Source: JBOHUX01 sp050734915
Lineage (GTDB): Bacteria > Chloroflexota > Dormibacteria > Dormibacterales > Dormibacteraceae
Assembly (NCBI GenBank): GCA_050734915.1
Contig: JBOHUX010000022.1
Location: forward strand, 1 to 19,825
Direction of reading: 5' to 3'
DNA: 19,825 nucleotides
Shown here: positions 1 to 6,408 of the stretch, piece by piece
Layout of the letters: each line of letters starts with the position of its first letter
How positions within the stretch are numbered: position 1 is the first letter of the stretch
Notes under the pieces: generated by a model
Seen by the model: only the letters and a program-made list of their open reading frames with translations
The model's database searches: none
Told to the model about the DNA's origin: nothing
Translations under genes and position numbers: made by a program

Positions 1-628
1 GCCCTCCGTTGTCATCTGAACGCCGTGACGCCAACACCTTTCCAAGTGAGAGCACCAATTCTGATCGGGCTCGCAAGAATCCGGCCGCCAGAATGTATAT
101 GAGACCCACACACGTAACGAGTATTGTCATCTGTAGTGACGCACTCGGGAGCAGTGACTTGCTTATAGCTGCGAGCGTAGCTCCGCTAGTCGCGACGATC
201 AGAAGCGCAGTGTTGCGCGCGATCGATCTGCGACTCACTTTGCTAGAGTTCGGCCCGAAGCATCCGCATTCAACATTCAGCCCATTGCGGTTCATCCAGG
301 CTAGCCAAGCAGTGAATGCCGCCAGCAATGCGATTGCTCCACCGAAGCCGAGCAAGAGTAGTTGCCTTGTCCCTTCCAGCAGAACTAGCGTGCCAAGAAG
401 TTCGAAAGCGACGACAAGCCCGGCCACCGGAGTCACTGTTGTTCTCGGGAGTTTGCTTAATCGAAGCGCGCTCGTGAACTCTTCAGAGCGGAGAATCTTA
501 CCGCTCGCAGCTGTCAACAAGACGACGCCGAGCACCAATTGGCACACGGTCAGCACTGCACAAATGAGGACCCAACCCGATGCTAAAGACACCGAAGCGA
601 TCCCGTCAGACAGTTGGCCGTGAGACAC
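1..628 (-). CDS. MauE/DoxX-like membrane protein, 3' end beyond window
   Basis: The minus strand is open from a stop at 661-659 to the left edge and encodes a hydrophobic protein with about five membrane segments: near residues 13-37, after a short polar stretch VAGLVVAFELLGTLVLL, then LLLLGFGGAIALLAAFTAW, and two more after the cysteine motif. Between the third and fourth segments lies CGCFGPNSSKVSRRSIARN, the cysteine-pair CxCFG plus ARN signature typical of the MauE family (PF07291). MauE acts in methylamine dehydrogenase maturation, and relatives pair with thioredoxin-like proteins for disulfide handling at the membrane. The start is uncertain: GTG at 628 is the first standard codon, but an AGAAGGGA at 659-652 better fits a CTG at 643. 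GC is much lower than in the rest of the window and codons such as TTA, CTA and ACA are used, suggesting transfer. The function is inferred from family resemblance; a MauD or dehydrogenase partner would lie left of the window. Confidence 0.72.
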   Translation of the reverse strand, partial: MSHGQLSDGIASVSLASGWVLICAVLTVCQLVLGVVLLTAASGKILRSEEFTSALRLSKLPRTTVTPVAGLVVAFELLGTLVLLEGTRQLLLLGFGGAIALLAAFTAWLAWMNRNGLNVECGCFGPNSSKVSRRSIARNTALLIVATSGATLAAISKSLLPSASLQMTILVTCVGLIYILAAGFLRARSELVLSLGKVLASRRSDDNGG

Positions 629-664
629 ACCGCCGACGAACAGAGTCCAAGTCCCTTCTCACTG

Positions 665-689
665 GATTCCCCTCTATTCAAGAGGAATC
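665..689. repeat. Imperfect inverted repeat ahead of the MauE-like gene
   Basis: GATTCC-CC-TCT, loop ATTCA, AGAGGAATC: a nine-pair stem with a two-base bulge. It overlaps the predicted -10 and start region of the MauE-like transcript, so it could be an operator or leader hairpin. No T-tract follows on either strand, so it does not look like an intrinsic terminator. Confidence 0.35.
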
Positions 690-715
690 TATCCGAAAGA
701 CAGCGTCCGAGTCAA
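686..715 (-). promoter_or_regulatory. Putative sigma-70 promoter for the MauE-like gene
   Basis: Minus-strand TTGACT (715-710) and TAGATT (691-686) are separated by 18 bases and point at the MauE-like gene starting near 628-643. A hairpin (665-689) overlaps the -10 box. Matches are 5/6 and 4/6 to consensus; no experimental support. Confidence 0.4.
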
Positions 716-819
716 GGAGGCTGATTCTCACCTGCGATCGGGAGGGATTCCGCACTCGAGGCCTCCGCTTCCCCCACCCCCCCACCCGCCCGGCACCGGC
801 TCGGGGGCGGCTCCGCTCC

Positions 820-836
820 TATACTGACGCCAGGTC
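820..836 (+). promoter_or_regulatory. -10 box TATACT with near-leaderless start
   Basis: TATACT at 820-825 (5/6 to TATAAT) ends 11 bases before the ATG at 837. Transcription would start about 5 bases before, or at, the start codon, so the operon mRNA would have almost no leader. No clear -35 box and no usable SD are visible. The rest of 629-819 contains only the MauE-side promoter and C-rich sequence. Confidence 0.45.
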
Positions 837-1247
837 ATGGACGAGGTCCCCGACGAGCTCCGGGCGTCCGACCCGGCCCTCAGCTTCGATCTCCTGTCGG
901 CATCCATCCGGGCTGACGCGCGCGACCTCGGCACCTTTCTCGAGGCGCTGGCGGCCAAGCTCGGCGAGGCTCTGCCAACCAACACCTCGATCGAACGAGC
1001 GGGCGGCCTCTTCGCGCGCGATCATCCTGTCCGGGAACTCGCCGTCACGCTCGGGGAACGGAGCTTCCAACTCGAGCGTTCCCGGGCCGGCGTCCGGGCG
1101 CTGGTCGCGCATCAGGTGCGGGGGGTGACCCTCAGGCGGGAGGAGATGGACCTCGAGCGGTGGATCGAGGATCTCAGCCGCGAGCTCTCGACGCTGGCCC
1201 GCAGCAGCTCCCAGGCCCAGCAGGCCCTGGCCCGGCTGCTCACCTGA
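837..1247 (+). CDS. Conserved-looking 136-aa protein of unknown function, first gene of the YbjQ-like operon
   Basis: The protein is soluble, with no signal peptide or membrane segment. An N-terminal helical stretch (residues 15-45, FDLLSASIRADARDLGTFLE) is followed by a probable beta region (about 65-100) and a charged C-terminal helix (about 102-136, rich in Glu, Arg and Ser). There are no cysteines and no catalytic motif I can name. The layout resembles short hypothetical proteins found beside YbjQ-like genes in actinobacteria and Chloroflexota, but I do not recognise a named family. The stop is separated by a single base from the ATG of the next gene, so the two are very likely co-transcribed and translationally coupled. 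The start follows a TATACT -10 box so closely that the mRNA may be leaderless. It may work together with the YbjQ-like proteins; that is inference from context. Confidence 0.8.
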   Translation: MDEVPDELRASDPALSFDLLSASIRADARDLGTFLEALAAKLGEALPTNTSIERAGGLFARDHPVRELAVTLGERSFQLERSRAGVRALVAHQVRGVTLRREEMDLERWIEDLSRELSTLARSSSQAQQALARLLT

Positions 1248-1248
1248 G

Positions 1249-2193
1249 ATGGACGTGGACGCAGAGAACCCAGCGGGCACCGGCTTCGACGAATCGGACC
1301 TTCGCGCCCTTGCCGCCGGAGATCTGCCTCCTCGTATCCGGCGGCGGCTGGATGCCCAGCGCGGCCGCGGCTCCTGGACCAGTGACTTCAGCGTGGACGA
1401 GCTGGCGGCCGTGCGGTCGGTCGGCTTCTCCCCCCTCTCCCAGGTCATGGGCAGCTCCGTGTATCAGGTCGGCTGGGCGGGCGCCGGCGGTTGCGGGGCC
1501 TACTTCAGCGCTTACGAGATGACCCCCTATGTGCAGGCCCTCCAGCAGGCCCGCGGCCTGGCCCTCCGCCGGCTCGCCCTGGAGGCGGCCGAGCTGGGTG
1601 CCGACGGGGTGGTCGGGCTCCGCTTCAACGTCCGCTGGCTCGACCTCGGCGGCTCCGGAATGTCGGGCCAGAGCGCCGGGCAGTACGAGTTCTCGGCGAT
1701 TGGGACGGCGATCCGGGGCCGGCCCCCGGCTGGCGCCCCGCACCGGACCTTCCTCTCGGCGTTGACCGGCCAGCAGTTCGCGAAGCTGCTCCGGGCCGGA
1801 TACGTCCCCTGCGATCTGGTGATGGGCATCACCGCCATCTACGTGCACAGCAACTGGCGCATGCAGATGCAGCAGTCGAGTTGGATCAACCAGGAGATGG
1901 GCGATTACACCAACGCGATGATGGCCGCCCGCCATCAGGCGATGGGCCGCCTCCGGGAGGCGGTTCTCAAGACCGGGGCGGACGGGGCGGTGGGCTCTGA
2001 CGTCAGCGTCCAGGTGAAGGGCGTCCGCTGCCCGTACCAGGAGGGGGTCGAGGATCATGTCATCGAGTTCTTCGCGATGGGAACCGCCGTCTCGCGGTTC
2101 CAGGAGGAGGTCGGCGCGGTGAAGACTGTCAAGCGGCTGGACGACGCTCCGCCGGCGCCGATCGCCGGCCGGGGAAAGATGGGCGGCGCATGA
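1249..2193 (+). CDS. Two-domain YbjQ-like protein, copy 1 (divergent)
   Basis: A 314-aa soluble protein with two YbjQ-like domains (PF01906, 'putative heavy-metal-binding'). Domain A (about residues 42-162) has the pattern TSDFSVDELAAVRSVGF, GADGVVGLRF and SAIGTAI. Domain B (about 165-290) has AGYVPCDLVMG, GADGAVG and EFFAMGTAV. GADxVVGxR and GTAV are the recognisable YbjQ signatures. Family members form small oligomers of unknown biochemical role, and the metal-binding label is not demonstrated here: there is no CxxC, and of the histidines seen in copies 2 and 3 only the one before IEFF is kept. It lies one base after the upstream gene and overlaps the next one by ATGA. Its C-terminal extension after residue 290 and its longer linker set it apart from copies 2 and 3. 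Confidence 0.82.
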   Translation: MDVDAENPAGTGFDESDLRALAAGDLPPRIRRRLDAQRGRGSWTSDFSVDELAAVRSVGFSPLSQVMGSSVYQVGWAGAGGCGAYFSAYEMTPYVQALQQARGLALRRLALEAAELGADGVVGLRFNVRWLDLGGSGMSGQSAGQYEFSAIGTAIRGRPPAGAPHRTFLSALTGQQFAKLLRAGYVPCDLVMGITAIYVHSNWRMQMQQSSWINQEMGDYTNAMMAARHQAMGRLREAVLKTGADGAVGSDVSVQVKGVRCPYQEGVEDHVIEFFAMGTAVSRFQEEVGAVKTVKRLDDAPPAPIAGRGKMGGA

Positions 2194-3002
2194 GCTCAGA
2201 GCCGACGACCGGAGTTCCCGCCGAGGCGCAGCAGCGGCTTGCCGAGCTGCGCGGCGCCGCGGGCCAAAAGGGGCTCTTCACCAGCGATCTCTCCGTCAAC
2301 GAGTTTCTCCTCGTCAAGGAGGCCGGCTTCGATCCGCTCGGGCTCGTGGTGGGGAGCTCGATCTACCACATCGGCTTCAACGCGGGCGCCTGGGGCCGGA
2401 GCCAGGAGATCCAGCAGCTCAGCCAGGCCATGTACCACGCCCGAGAGCTGGCGATGGCGAGGATGGAGTCGGAGGCCGAGGAGCTGGGCGCCGACGGGGT
2501 CGTCGGGGTCCGCTTGGACATCCAGTTCTACGAGTTCGGCCAGCACTCGGCCGAGTTCATCGCGATCGGGACCGCCGTCAAGGGCAGGTCGGGAAGCTTC
2601 CGCAACGCGGCCGGCAAGCCCTTCACCTCCGACTTCTCGGGCCAGGACTTCTGGACGCTGATCCAGGCCGGCTACGTTCCCCTGGGCCTGGTGATGGGAA
2701 CCTGCGTCTACCACGTCGCCCGCCGCAGCCTCGGCCAGTGGGCGGTCGGGTTGGGGCAGAACCAGGAGCTGCCCAACTTCACCCAGGCCCTCTACGAGGC
2801 GCGGGAGCTGGCCATGGAGCGCATGCAGTCGGAGGCGGCGCAGCACCAGGCTGAGGGCATCGTCGGGGTCCAGATCAAAGAGGAGTCTCACATCTGGGGC
2901 AGCCACACGATCGAGTTCTTCGCGGTGGGGACGGCGGTGAGGCCGCTGCGGGAGGACCACGAGATGGCGGCGCCGGCCCTGGTCCTCAGCCTGGACCGCT
3001 GA
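2190..3002 (+). CDS. Two-domain YbjQ-like protein, copy 2
   Basis: 270 aa, two YbjQ-like domains. Domain A (about residues 28-130) runs from FTSDLSVNEFLLVKEAGF through GSSIYHIGF, MYHARELAMARM and GADGVVGVRLDI to EFIAIGTAVKGR. Domain B (about 142-258) runs from FTSDFSGQDFWTLI through MGTCVYHVA, YEARELAMERMQSEA and EGIVGVQI to EFFAVGTAV. Domain B carries a Cys and His (CVYHV) plus two His in SHIWGSHTIEFF, possible but unproven metal ligands. No signal peptide or membrane segment, so cytoplasmic. The ATG overlaps the stop of copy 1 (ATGA), and the stop is one base from the GTG of copy 3, so all three are read from one message. It is clearly closer to copy 3 than to copy 1, implying a later duplication. 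Confidence 0.85.
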   Translation: MSSEPTTGVPAEAQQRLAELRGAAGQKGLFTSDLSVNEFLLVKEAGFDPLGLVVGSSIYHIGFNAGAWGRSQEIQQLSQAMYHARELAMARMESEAEELGADGVVGVRLDIQFYEFGQHSAEFIAIGTAVKGRSGSFRNAAGKPFTSDFSGQDFWTLIQAGYVPLGLVMGTCVYHVARRSLGQWAVGLGQNQELPNFTQALYEARELAMERMQSEAAQHQAEGIVGVQIKEESHIWGSHTIEFFAVGTAVRPLREDHEMAAPALVLSLDR

Positions 3003-3003
3003 C

Positions 3004-3807
3004 GTGGACGCCACGGCGGTGGCCGCGCGTGCTCTCGGCCATCTCGAGAAGCTGAAGCCGGGGGGCGGCGGGAACCGGACGTTTACCAGCGATCTCTCCG
3101 TCGACGAGCTCCTGCTGGTCGAGGAGGCGGGCTTCGAGCCGTTGGAACTGGTCGTCGGCAGTTCCATCTATCACGTCGGGTTTCAGTTCATGGGCTGGAA
3201 CCAGAGCCAGGAGCTGACCGTCCTCAGCCAGGCCATGTACCAGGCCCGCGAGCTGGCCATGGGCCGCATGGAGAGCGAGGCCGACGGGCTGGGAGCCGAC
3301 GGGATCGTCGGCGTCCGGCTCGAGATCGACTTCGAGGGCTGGGGTGGTGGCCTGGCGGAGTTCATCGCCATCGGGACCGCGATCAAGTCCCGCCGGGGCA
3401 GCCTCCGCACCCCCCGCGGCAGGGTCTTCACCTCCGATCTCTCCGGCCAGGACTTCTGGACTCTCCTCCGCTCCGGGCACCGACCCCTCGGCCTGGTCAT
3501 GGGCACCTGCGTCTATCACGTCGCCGCCCAGGGGCTCGGGCGGTGGCTGGGGATGATGGGCAACAACGTGGAGCTCTCCAACTTCACGGAGGCCATGTAC
3601 CGGGCGCGCGAGCTGGCGATGGGCAGGATGCAGGCCGAGGCGCTGGCGGTGGACGCGGAGGGGATCGTGGGTGTCAATCTGCACGAGAGGTCTCACGTCT
3701 GGGGCGGCCACACGATCGAGTTCTTCGCCGTCGGGACCGCGGTCATGCCCCGCTCGGAGGGCGAGGAGATCGTCCATCCCGAGCTGGTCCTGCCCCTCGA
3801 CCGCTGA
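3004..3807 (+). CDS. Two-domain YbjQ-like protein, copy 3
   Basis: 267 aa, beginning at GTG one base after the stop of copy 2. Domain A starts FTSDLSVDELLLVEEAGF and carries GSSIYHVGF, YQARELAMGRM, GADGIVGVRLEI and EFIAIGTAIKSR. Domain B starts FTSDLSGQDFWTLL and carries MGTCVYHVA, YRARELAMGRMQAEA, EGIVGVNL, SHVWGGHTIEFF and VGTAV. The Cys-Tyr-His and the two His of domain B are kept as in copy 2. No secretion or membrane signal. It is the last gene of the operon; no intrinsic terminator is evident after it, and 3808 onward is gene wreckage. Biochemical function is unknown; repeated duplication suggests dosage or hetero-oligomer formation, which is inference. Confidence 0.85.
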   Translation: MDATAVAARALGHLEKLKPGGGGNRTFTSDLSVDELLLVEEAGFEPLELVVGSSIYHVGFQFMGWNQSQELTVLSQAMYQARELAMGRMESEADGLGADGIVGVRLEIDFEGWGGGLAEFIAIGTAIKSRRGSLRTPRGRVFTSDLSGQDFWTLLRSGHRPLGLVMGTCVYHVAAQGLGRWLGMMGNNVELSNFTEAMYRARELAMGRMQAEALAVDAEGIVGVNLHERSHVWGGHTIEFFAVGTAVMPRSEGEEIVHPELVLPLDR

Positions 3808-3833
3808 GGGCACCGGCGCAGGTCGAAGGTGAG

Positions 3834-4075
3834 TCAGGTCCGCGCCGCCGTGAGGAGCGCGTCCACGGTGAGAACGCCCACATAGCGGCCCTCGTCGATG
3901 ACCGCCACCCGCTGCGTGCCGGCATTCCGGCATCGCCGACAGCGCGTCGCCGAGCCGGGCCGCGACGCCGGCCAGCGCATTCGTGGCAGCCCGACCAGTT
4001 CCAGCAGCTCCGCGACGCGCCTGCGCACCCGCGCCCGTTCCCAACCCAGCAATCGTGGGACGGCCGGAGGCCGCT
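3834..4075 (-). pseudogene. Remnant of osmoprotectant (ProV/OpuCA-type) ABC ATPase with CBS domain
   Basis: Fills most of the 3808-4180 gap. One minus-strand frame (about 4070-3984) reads VPRLLGWERARVRRRVAELLELVGLP, a stretch characteristic of glycine-betaine/choline ABC ATPases between the Q-loop and the signature. The frame then breaks. A second frame (about 3956-3925) reads LGDALSAMPE, and the first resumes (3923-3837) as GTQRVAVIDE and GRYVGVLTVDALL, a CBS-domain end with a natural stop at 3836-3834. Walker A, the LSGGQ signature, Walker B and most of the CBS tandem are missing, and at least one frameshift is present, so no ATPase can be made. The intact gene would have imported osmolytes. 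No convincing homology is seen for 4076-4180. Confidence 0.6.
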
Positions 4076-4180
4076 CGCTGGCCGGACGAGCACGGTGCCG
4101 GCGACGCCATCGTGACGACGCCCGGCGGCGTTCGCATCGGCCTCGTCCGGCGCGGGGCATCGGACGCGTGATCCGGGAGG

Positions 4181-5491
4181 TCAGGGCATCGGGGCCCCGC
4201 CGGCGAGGTCGGCGGCGAGGGGCTCGGCTCCTGGCGCCGAGGAGAGGCGGAGCAGGAGCCGTTCGTCCGGCAGCAGCATGGCGACCGCGATCGTGAGCGC
4301 CGCAAGCGCCGCCTGCAGCCCGAGCGCGGTCCTCAACCCGACAGCGTCGGCGACTGCGCCCGTGATCGGGATTCCGACCGCGCCGGTGACGAACCCCAGC
4401 CCCAGCACGAGCCCCGATGCCAACCCGGCGCGCGCCGAGAGGAGCTGCTGCCCCATGACCAGCATCAGCGGGCCCGTGGAGGCGGCGAGGAGACCGACCG
4501 CGGCTCCGGTCACGAATGCCACCGGCCCCGTGAACAGCACGAACAGGACGATCGCGGGCACGCTCAGGATGAGAGCGCCGATGATCACCGCCCGCCTGCC
4601 GAACCGATCCGCCAGACCGCCCGAGCCCACCGTGCCCGCGGCACTGGCCAGCACCACCGTCGTCGCCAGGGGGGCGTAGAAGGCGGGACCGTAACCAAGC
4701 GATCTGTACCAGGTCGGGATGAACGCCTCGAGCACGAAGACCACCCAGCTGCGAGACATCATCACCACGATCACCGCCGTCAGCGGGAGCAGCGGCACGG
4801 CCACTTGCCGGGCGGACGCCGGGCGCCGCCCCCGCGCCCGCACCGACATCGCCCGCATCTGCCAGAGCAGCCAGGGCCCGATGACCAGGCCCGGGATCAC
4901 CGTGAGGGCCGTCCCCCGGATGCCGAAGAGGGCGAACAGCAGTGCCCCCATGACCGGGCCCAGCGCCACGCCCAGGGTTCCGCCCGTGACGTAGATCGAC
5001 ATCCCCGCGTTCCGGTGACTGACGCCCAGCGCCGCGCTGGCGTTGATGGCTCCGAGGGGATGGAAGGCTCCGGATCCCAGGCCCGCCACCCCGGCCAGGA
5101 TCACCAGGACCCCGAACGTGGGGGCGAACCCGATCGTGGAGAAGACGATCGCCGTCCAGGCGAGCGCCAGGCCCGTCAGGCGGGACCCGAACCGGTCGGC
5201 GACCATCCCGAACGCCGGCTGCGAGATCGACGCCATGCCGGTGTAGGCGAGAGTGACCAGCCCGACCGTCTTGAGATCGAGCGAGAACCGCTGGATCAAC
5301 AGCGGGTAGAGGACCGGGAGCAGGCCCGCGTAGCCGTCCACCGTGAAATGGCCGAGCATGAGCGTCAACAGCCGCCGGTTGGTCAGAATTCTGGCCGGCG
5401 CCTGCGCGGTGGGCGGCGGGGGTGGATTCATCTGGGAGCCCTGAGCTCCGGCCGGGGCCGGCCCGTGCCCCGGGCGTCGCCCGTCCGTCAC
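4181..5491 (-). CDS. MFS efflux transporter, fosmidomycin-resistance (Fsr)-like
   Basis: A 436-aa polytopic protein with about 12 membrane segments. After a Pro-rich cytoplasmic N-terminus (residues 1-40), segment 1 holds GHFTVDGYAGLLPVLYP, the HF-D-Y-G pattern of Fsr-like MFS proteins. The loop 2-3 motif is GMVADRFGSR. Segment 4-5 contains GSGAFHPLGA and GMSIYVTGGTLGVALGP, also typical of Fsr relatives. The second half has the matching GGLADRFGRR loop. It likely exports a small drug or metabolite by proton antiport; the substrate cannot be told. The GTG start at 5491 overlaps the upstream glutaredoxin-like stop (GTGA), indicating translational coupling; an internal ATG at 5431 is an alternative start. 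The C-terminal tail is short and cytoplasmic. Confidence 0.88.
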   Translation of the reverse strand: MTDGRRPGHGPAPAGAQGSQMNPPPPPTAQAPARILTNRRLLTLMLGHFTVDGYAGLLPVLYPLLIQRFSLDLKTVGLVTLAYTGMASISQPAFGMVADRFGSRLTGLALAWTAIVFSTIGFAPTFGVLVILAGVAGLGSGAFHPLGAINASAALGVSHRNAGMSIYVTGGTLGVALGPVMGALLFALFGIRGTALTVIPGLVIGPWLLWQMRAMSVRARGRRPASARQVAVPLLPLTAVIVVMMSRSWVVFVLEAFIPTWYRSLGYGPAFYAPLATTVVLASAAGTVGSGGLADRFGRRAVIIGALILSVPAIVLFVLFTGPVAFVTGAAVGLLAASTGPLMLVMGQQLLSARAGLASGLVLGLGFVTGAVGIPITGAVADAVGLRTALGLQAALAALTIAVAMLLPDERLLLRLSSAPGAEPLAADLAGGAPMP

Positions 5492-5712
5492 CGGCTGCTC
5501 AGAGCTCGGCGAACGACCGCCAGGGTGACGGCGCCCTCGGCCGCGATGTGTCCCTCGACGAGGATGACCGGCACGCGCCAGCCGTACTCGTCGAGCAGGC
5601 GAGGATCGGCATCCACGTCGGTCAATCGAGGCTCACAGCCGGACGCTCGCAGGAGAGCCAGCGCCTCATCACAGAGGTGGCAGCCAGCGCGGGTGATCAA
5701 CTCCACCTCCAT
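5488..5712 (-). CDS. Small glutaredoxin/thioredoxin-fold protein
   Basis: A 74-aa protein beginning MEVELITRAGCHLCDEALAL, with the CxxC redox motif (CHLC, residues 11-14) right after the first strand and a cis-Pro region (WRVPVILVEG) later. It matches the short glutaredoxin-family proteins (DUF836-like) that perform cytoplasmic thiol-disulfide exchange. The frame stays open further upstream, but that extension is low-complexity and Arg/Pro-rich, so ATG 5712 is the start. A perfect hairpin sits just before this ATG. The stop overlaps the GTG of the MFS gene. Physiological partner unknown. Confidence 0.85.
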   Translation of the reverse strand: MEVELITRAGCHLCDEALALLRASGCEPRLTDVDADPRLLDEYGWRVPVILVEGHIAAEGAVTLAVVRRALSSR

Positions 5713-5717
5713 GGGCA

Positions 5718-5733
5718 CCAGGCTACCGCCTGG
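5718..5733 (-). promoter_or_regulatory. Hairpin immediately upstream of the glutaredoxin-like start
   Basis: On the minus strand CCAGGC-GGTA-GCCTGG forms a perfect six-pair stem with a four-base loop, ending five bases before the ATG at 5712. The only SD-like bases (AGGCGG) are in the stem and loop, so folding could limit initiation. Role inferred only. Confidence 0.35.
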
Positions 5734-5827
5734 ACAAGGATGCCCAAATCTCGCGGCGCGGGGCGGCGGCCATCCTGGCCCGGCGCGGTCGGGAATCGCC
5801 CCCCTGGCCGGCGGTTGACGAGCCCGG

Positions 5828-6223
5828 TCAGCCTGTGCTCGGGACCCTGAGAGACTCACCCGGGTACACGAGCGGTTGGGTCAGATGGTTGGCGCGCATG
5901 ATGTCGTCCACCTTCTGTCGAAGATCGGCGTCCGGGTAGCGGGCAGAGGCGATACTCCACACCGTGTCCCCCACCCCCACGCGCACCGTCCGATACCCGG
6001 GTGGGCCGCTGCCGTGCGCGGCCTGCGCGAGGGCGAAGGCGGCGAATAGGAACGCCGCCGCCCCAATCAGGGATCGCCTTGCGCGTCGCGACCACCGGGT
6101 CCCCGTGCTCCGCTCTAGCGCCCGCTCTTGCCAGGTCGCATCCACCCTTCGCATCCCTGCCGCACCGGGCGTCCCCGCCCCGCGCGCTCCTCTCTCGCGT
6201 GCTCCTCGCTCCTGGCTTGTCAC
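5828..6223 (-). CDS. LysM-domain membrane protein, YneA-like SOS gene
   Basis: A 131-aa protein: an Arg-rich cytoplasmic N-terminus, one membrane segment (SLIGAAAFLFAAFALAQAA, about residues 50-68), then a C-terminal LysM domain (about 77-129; key parts VGVGDTVWSIASARYP, IMRANHL, VYPGESLRVP) that would bind peptidoglycan outside the membrane. The GTG at 6223 was chosen because GGAGG (6235-6231) stands seven bases before it; the ATG at 6265 would sit almost at the transcript start, and the frame upstream of it lies inside the promoter. It is divergent from lexA with a LexA box in its promoter, the arrangement of Bacillus yneA, whose LysM product delays division after DNA damage. A YneA-like role is inferred from architecture and regulation, since LysM proteins are otherwise diverse. 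Confidence 0.82.
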   Translation of the reverse strand: MTSQERGARERGARGAGTPGAAGMRRVDATWQERALERSTGTRWSRRARRSLIGAAAFLFAAFALAQAAHGSGPPGYRTVRVGVGDTVWSIASARYPDADLRQKVDDIMRANHLTQPLVYPGESLRVPSTG

Positions 6224-6274
6224 GCTGGCGCCTCCGGTCACCCTCGCGGGCCTCGCACCGTACATCTGTTCGCC

Positions 6275-6303
6275 ACCATAGCCGAGCAAATGTTCGGTGT
6301 CAA
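6275..6303 (-). promoter_or_regulatory. Promoter of the LysM gene
   Basis: Minus-strand TTGACA (6303-6298, perfect) and TATGGT (6280-6275, 4/6) have exact 17-base spacing. LexA box 1 fills the spacer. Transcription would begin near 6268, giving a leader of about 45 bases to the GTG at 6223. Confidence 0.65.
6283..6296. promoter_or_regulatory. LexA box 1
   Basis: CGAGCAAATGTTCG matches the CGAAC-N4-GTTCG consensus with one mismatch. It lies between the -35 and -10 of the LysM-gene promoter. Its centre is 28 bases from that of box 2. Confidence 0.75.
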
Positions 6304-6310
6304 GGCGGTG

Positions 6311-6324
6311 CGAACAAAAGTTTG
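6311..6324. promoter_or_regulatory. LexA box 2
   Basis: CGAACAAAAGTTTG, one mismatch to CGAAC-N4-GTTCG. It overlaps the proposed lexA -35 box (TTGCAT, 6322-6327), fitting lexA autorepression. Confidence 0.75.
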
Positions 6325-6351
6325 CATGCCGACCCCGGGCAGTGCTAGGAT
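6322..6351 (+). promoter_or_regulatory. Promoter of lexA
   Basis: TTGCAT (6322-6327), 18-base spacer, TAGGAT (6346-6351). The -35 is weak (TTG conserved) and the -10 matches 4/6. It is supported mainly by overlap with LexA box 2 and by position, about 57 bases before the lexA start. Confidence 0.5.
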
Positions 6352-6408
6352 GACGACGGCCCGCCTCCTTCTTGACCCGGCGGAGACCTGAACGGAGGGA
6401 ACATCCAG

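Noticed and set aside
9..623. Plus-strand 204-codon open frame
   Set aside because: Ser/Thr-rich with no recognisable motif; the opposite strand encodes a coherent MauE-like membrane protein, so this is a shadow.
735..775. tRNA-Ser-like 3' fragment on the minus strand (GAGTGCGGAATCCCTC resembling a T-arm)
   Set aside because: The T-loop is degraded and the stem has a mismatch; no acceptor partner, anticodon arm or CCA is found, so chance similarity is more likely than an integration site.
2196..4305. Long minus-strand open frames opposite the YbjQ-like genes
   Set aside because: Typical high-GC antisense shadows. Only the short ABC/CBS-like pieces at 3834-4075 show family motifs.
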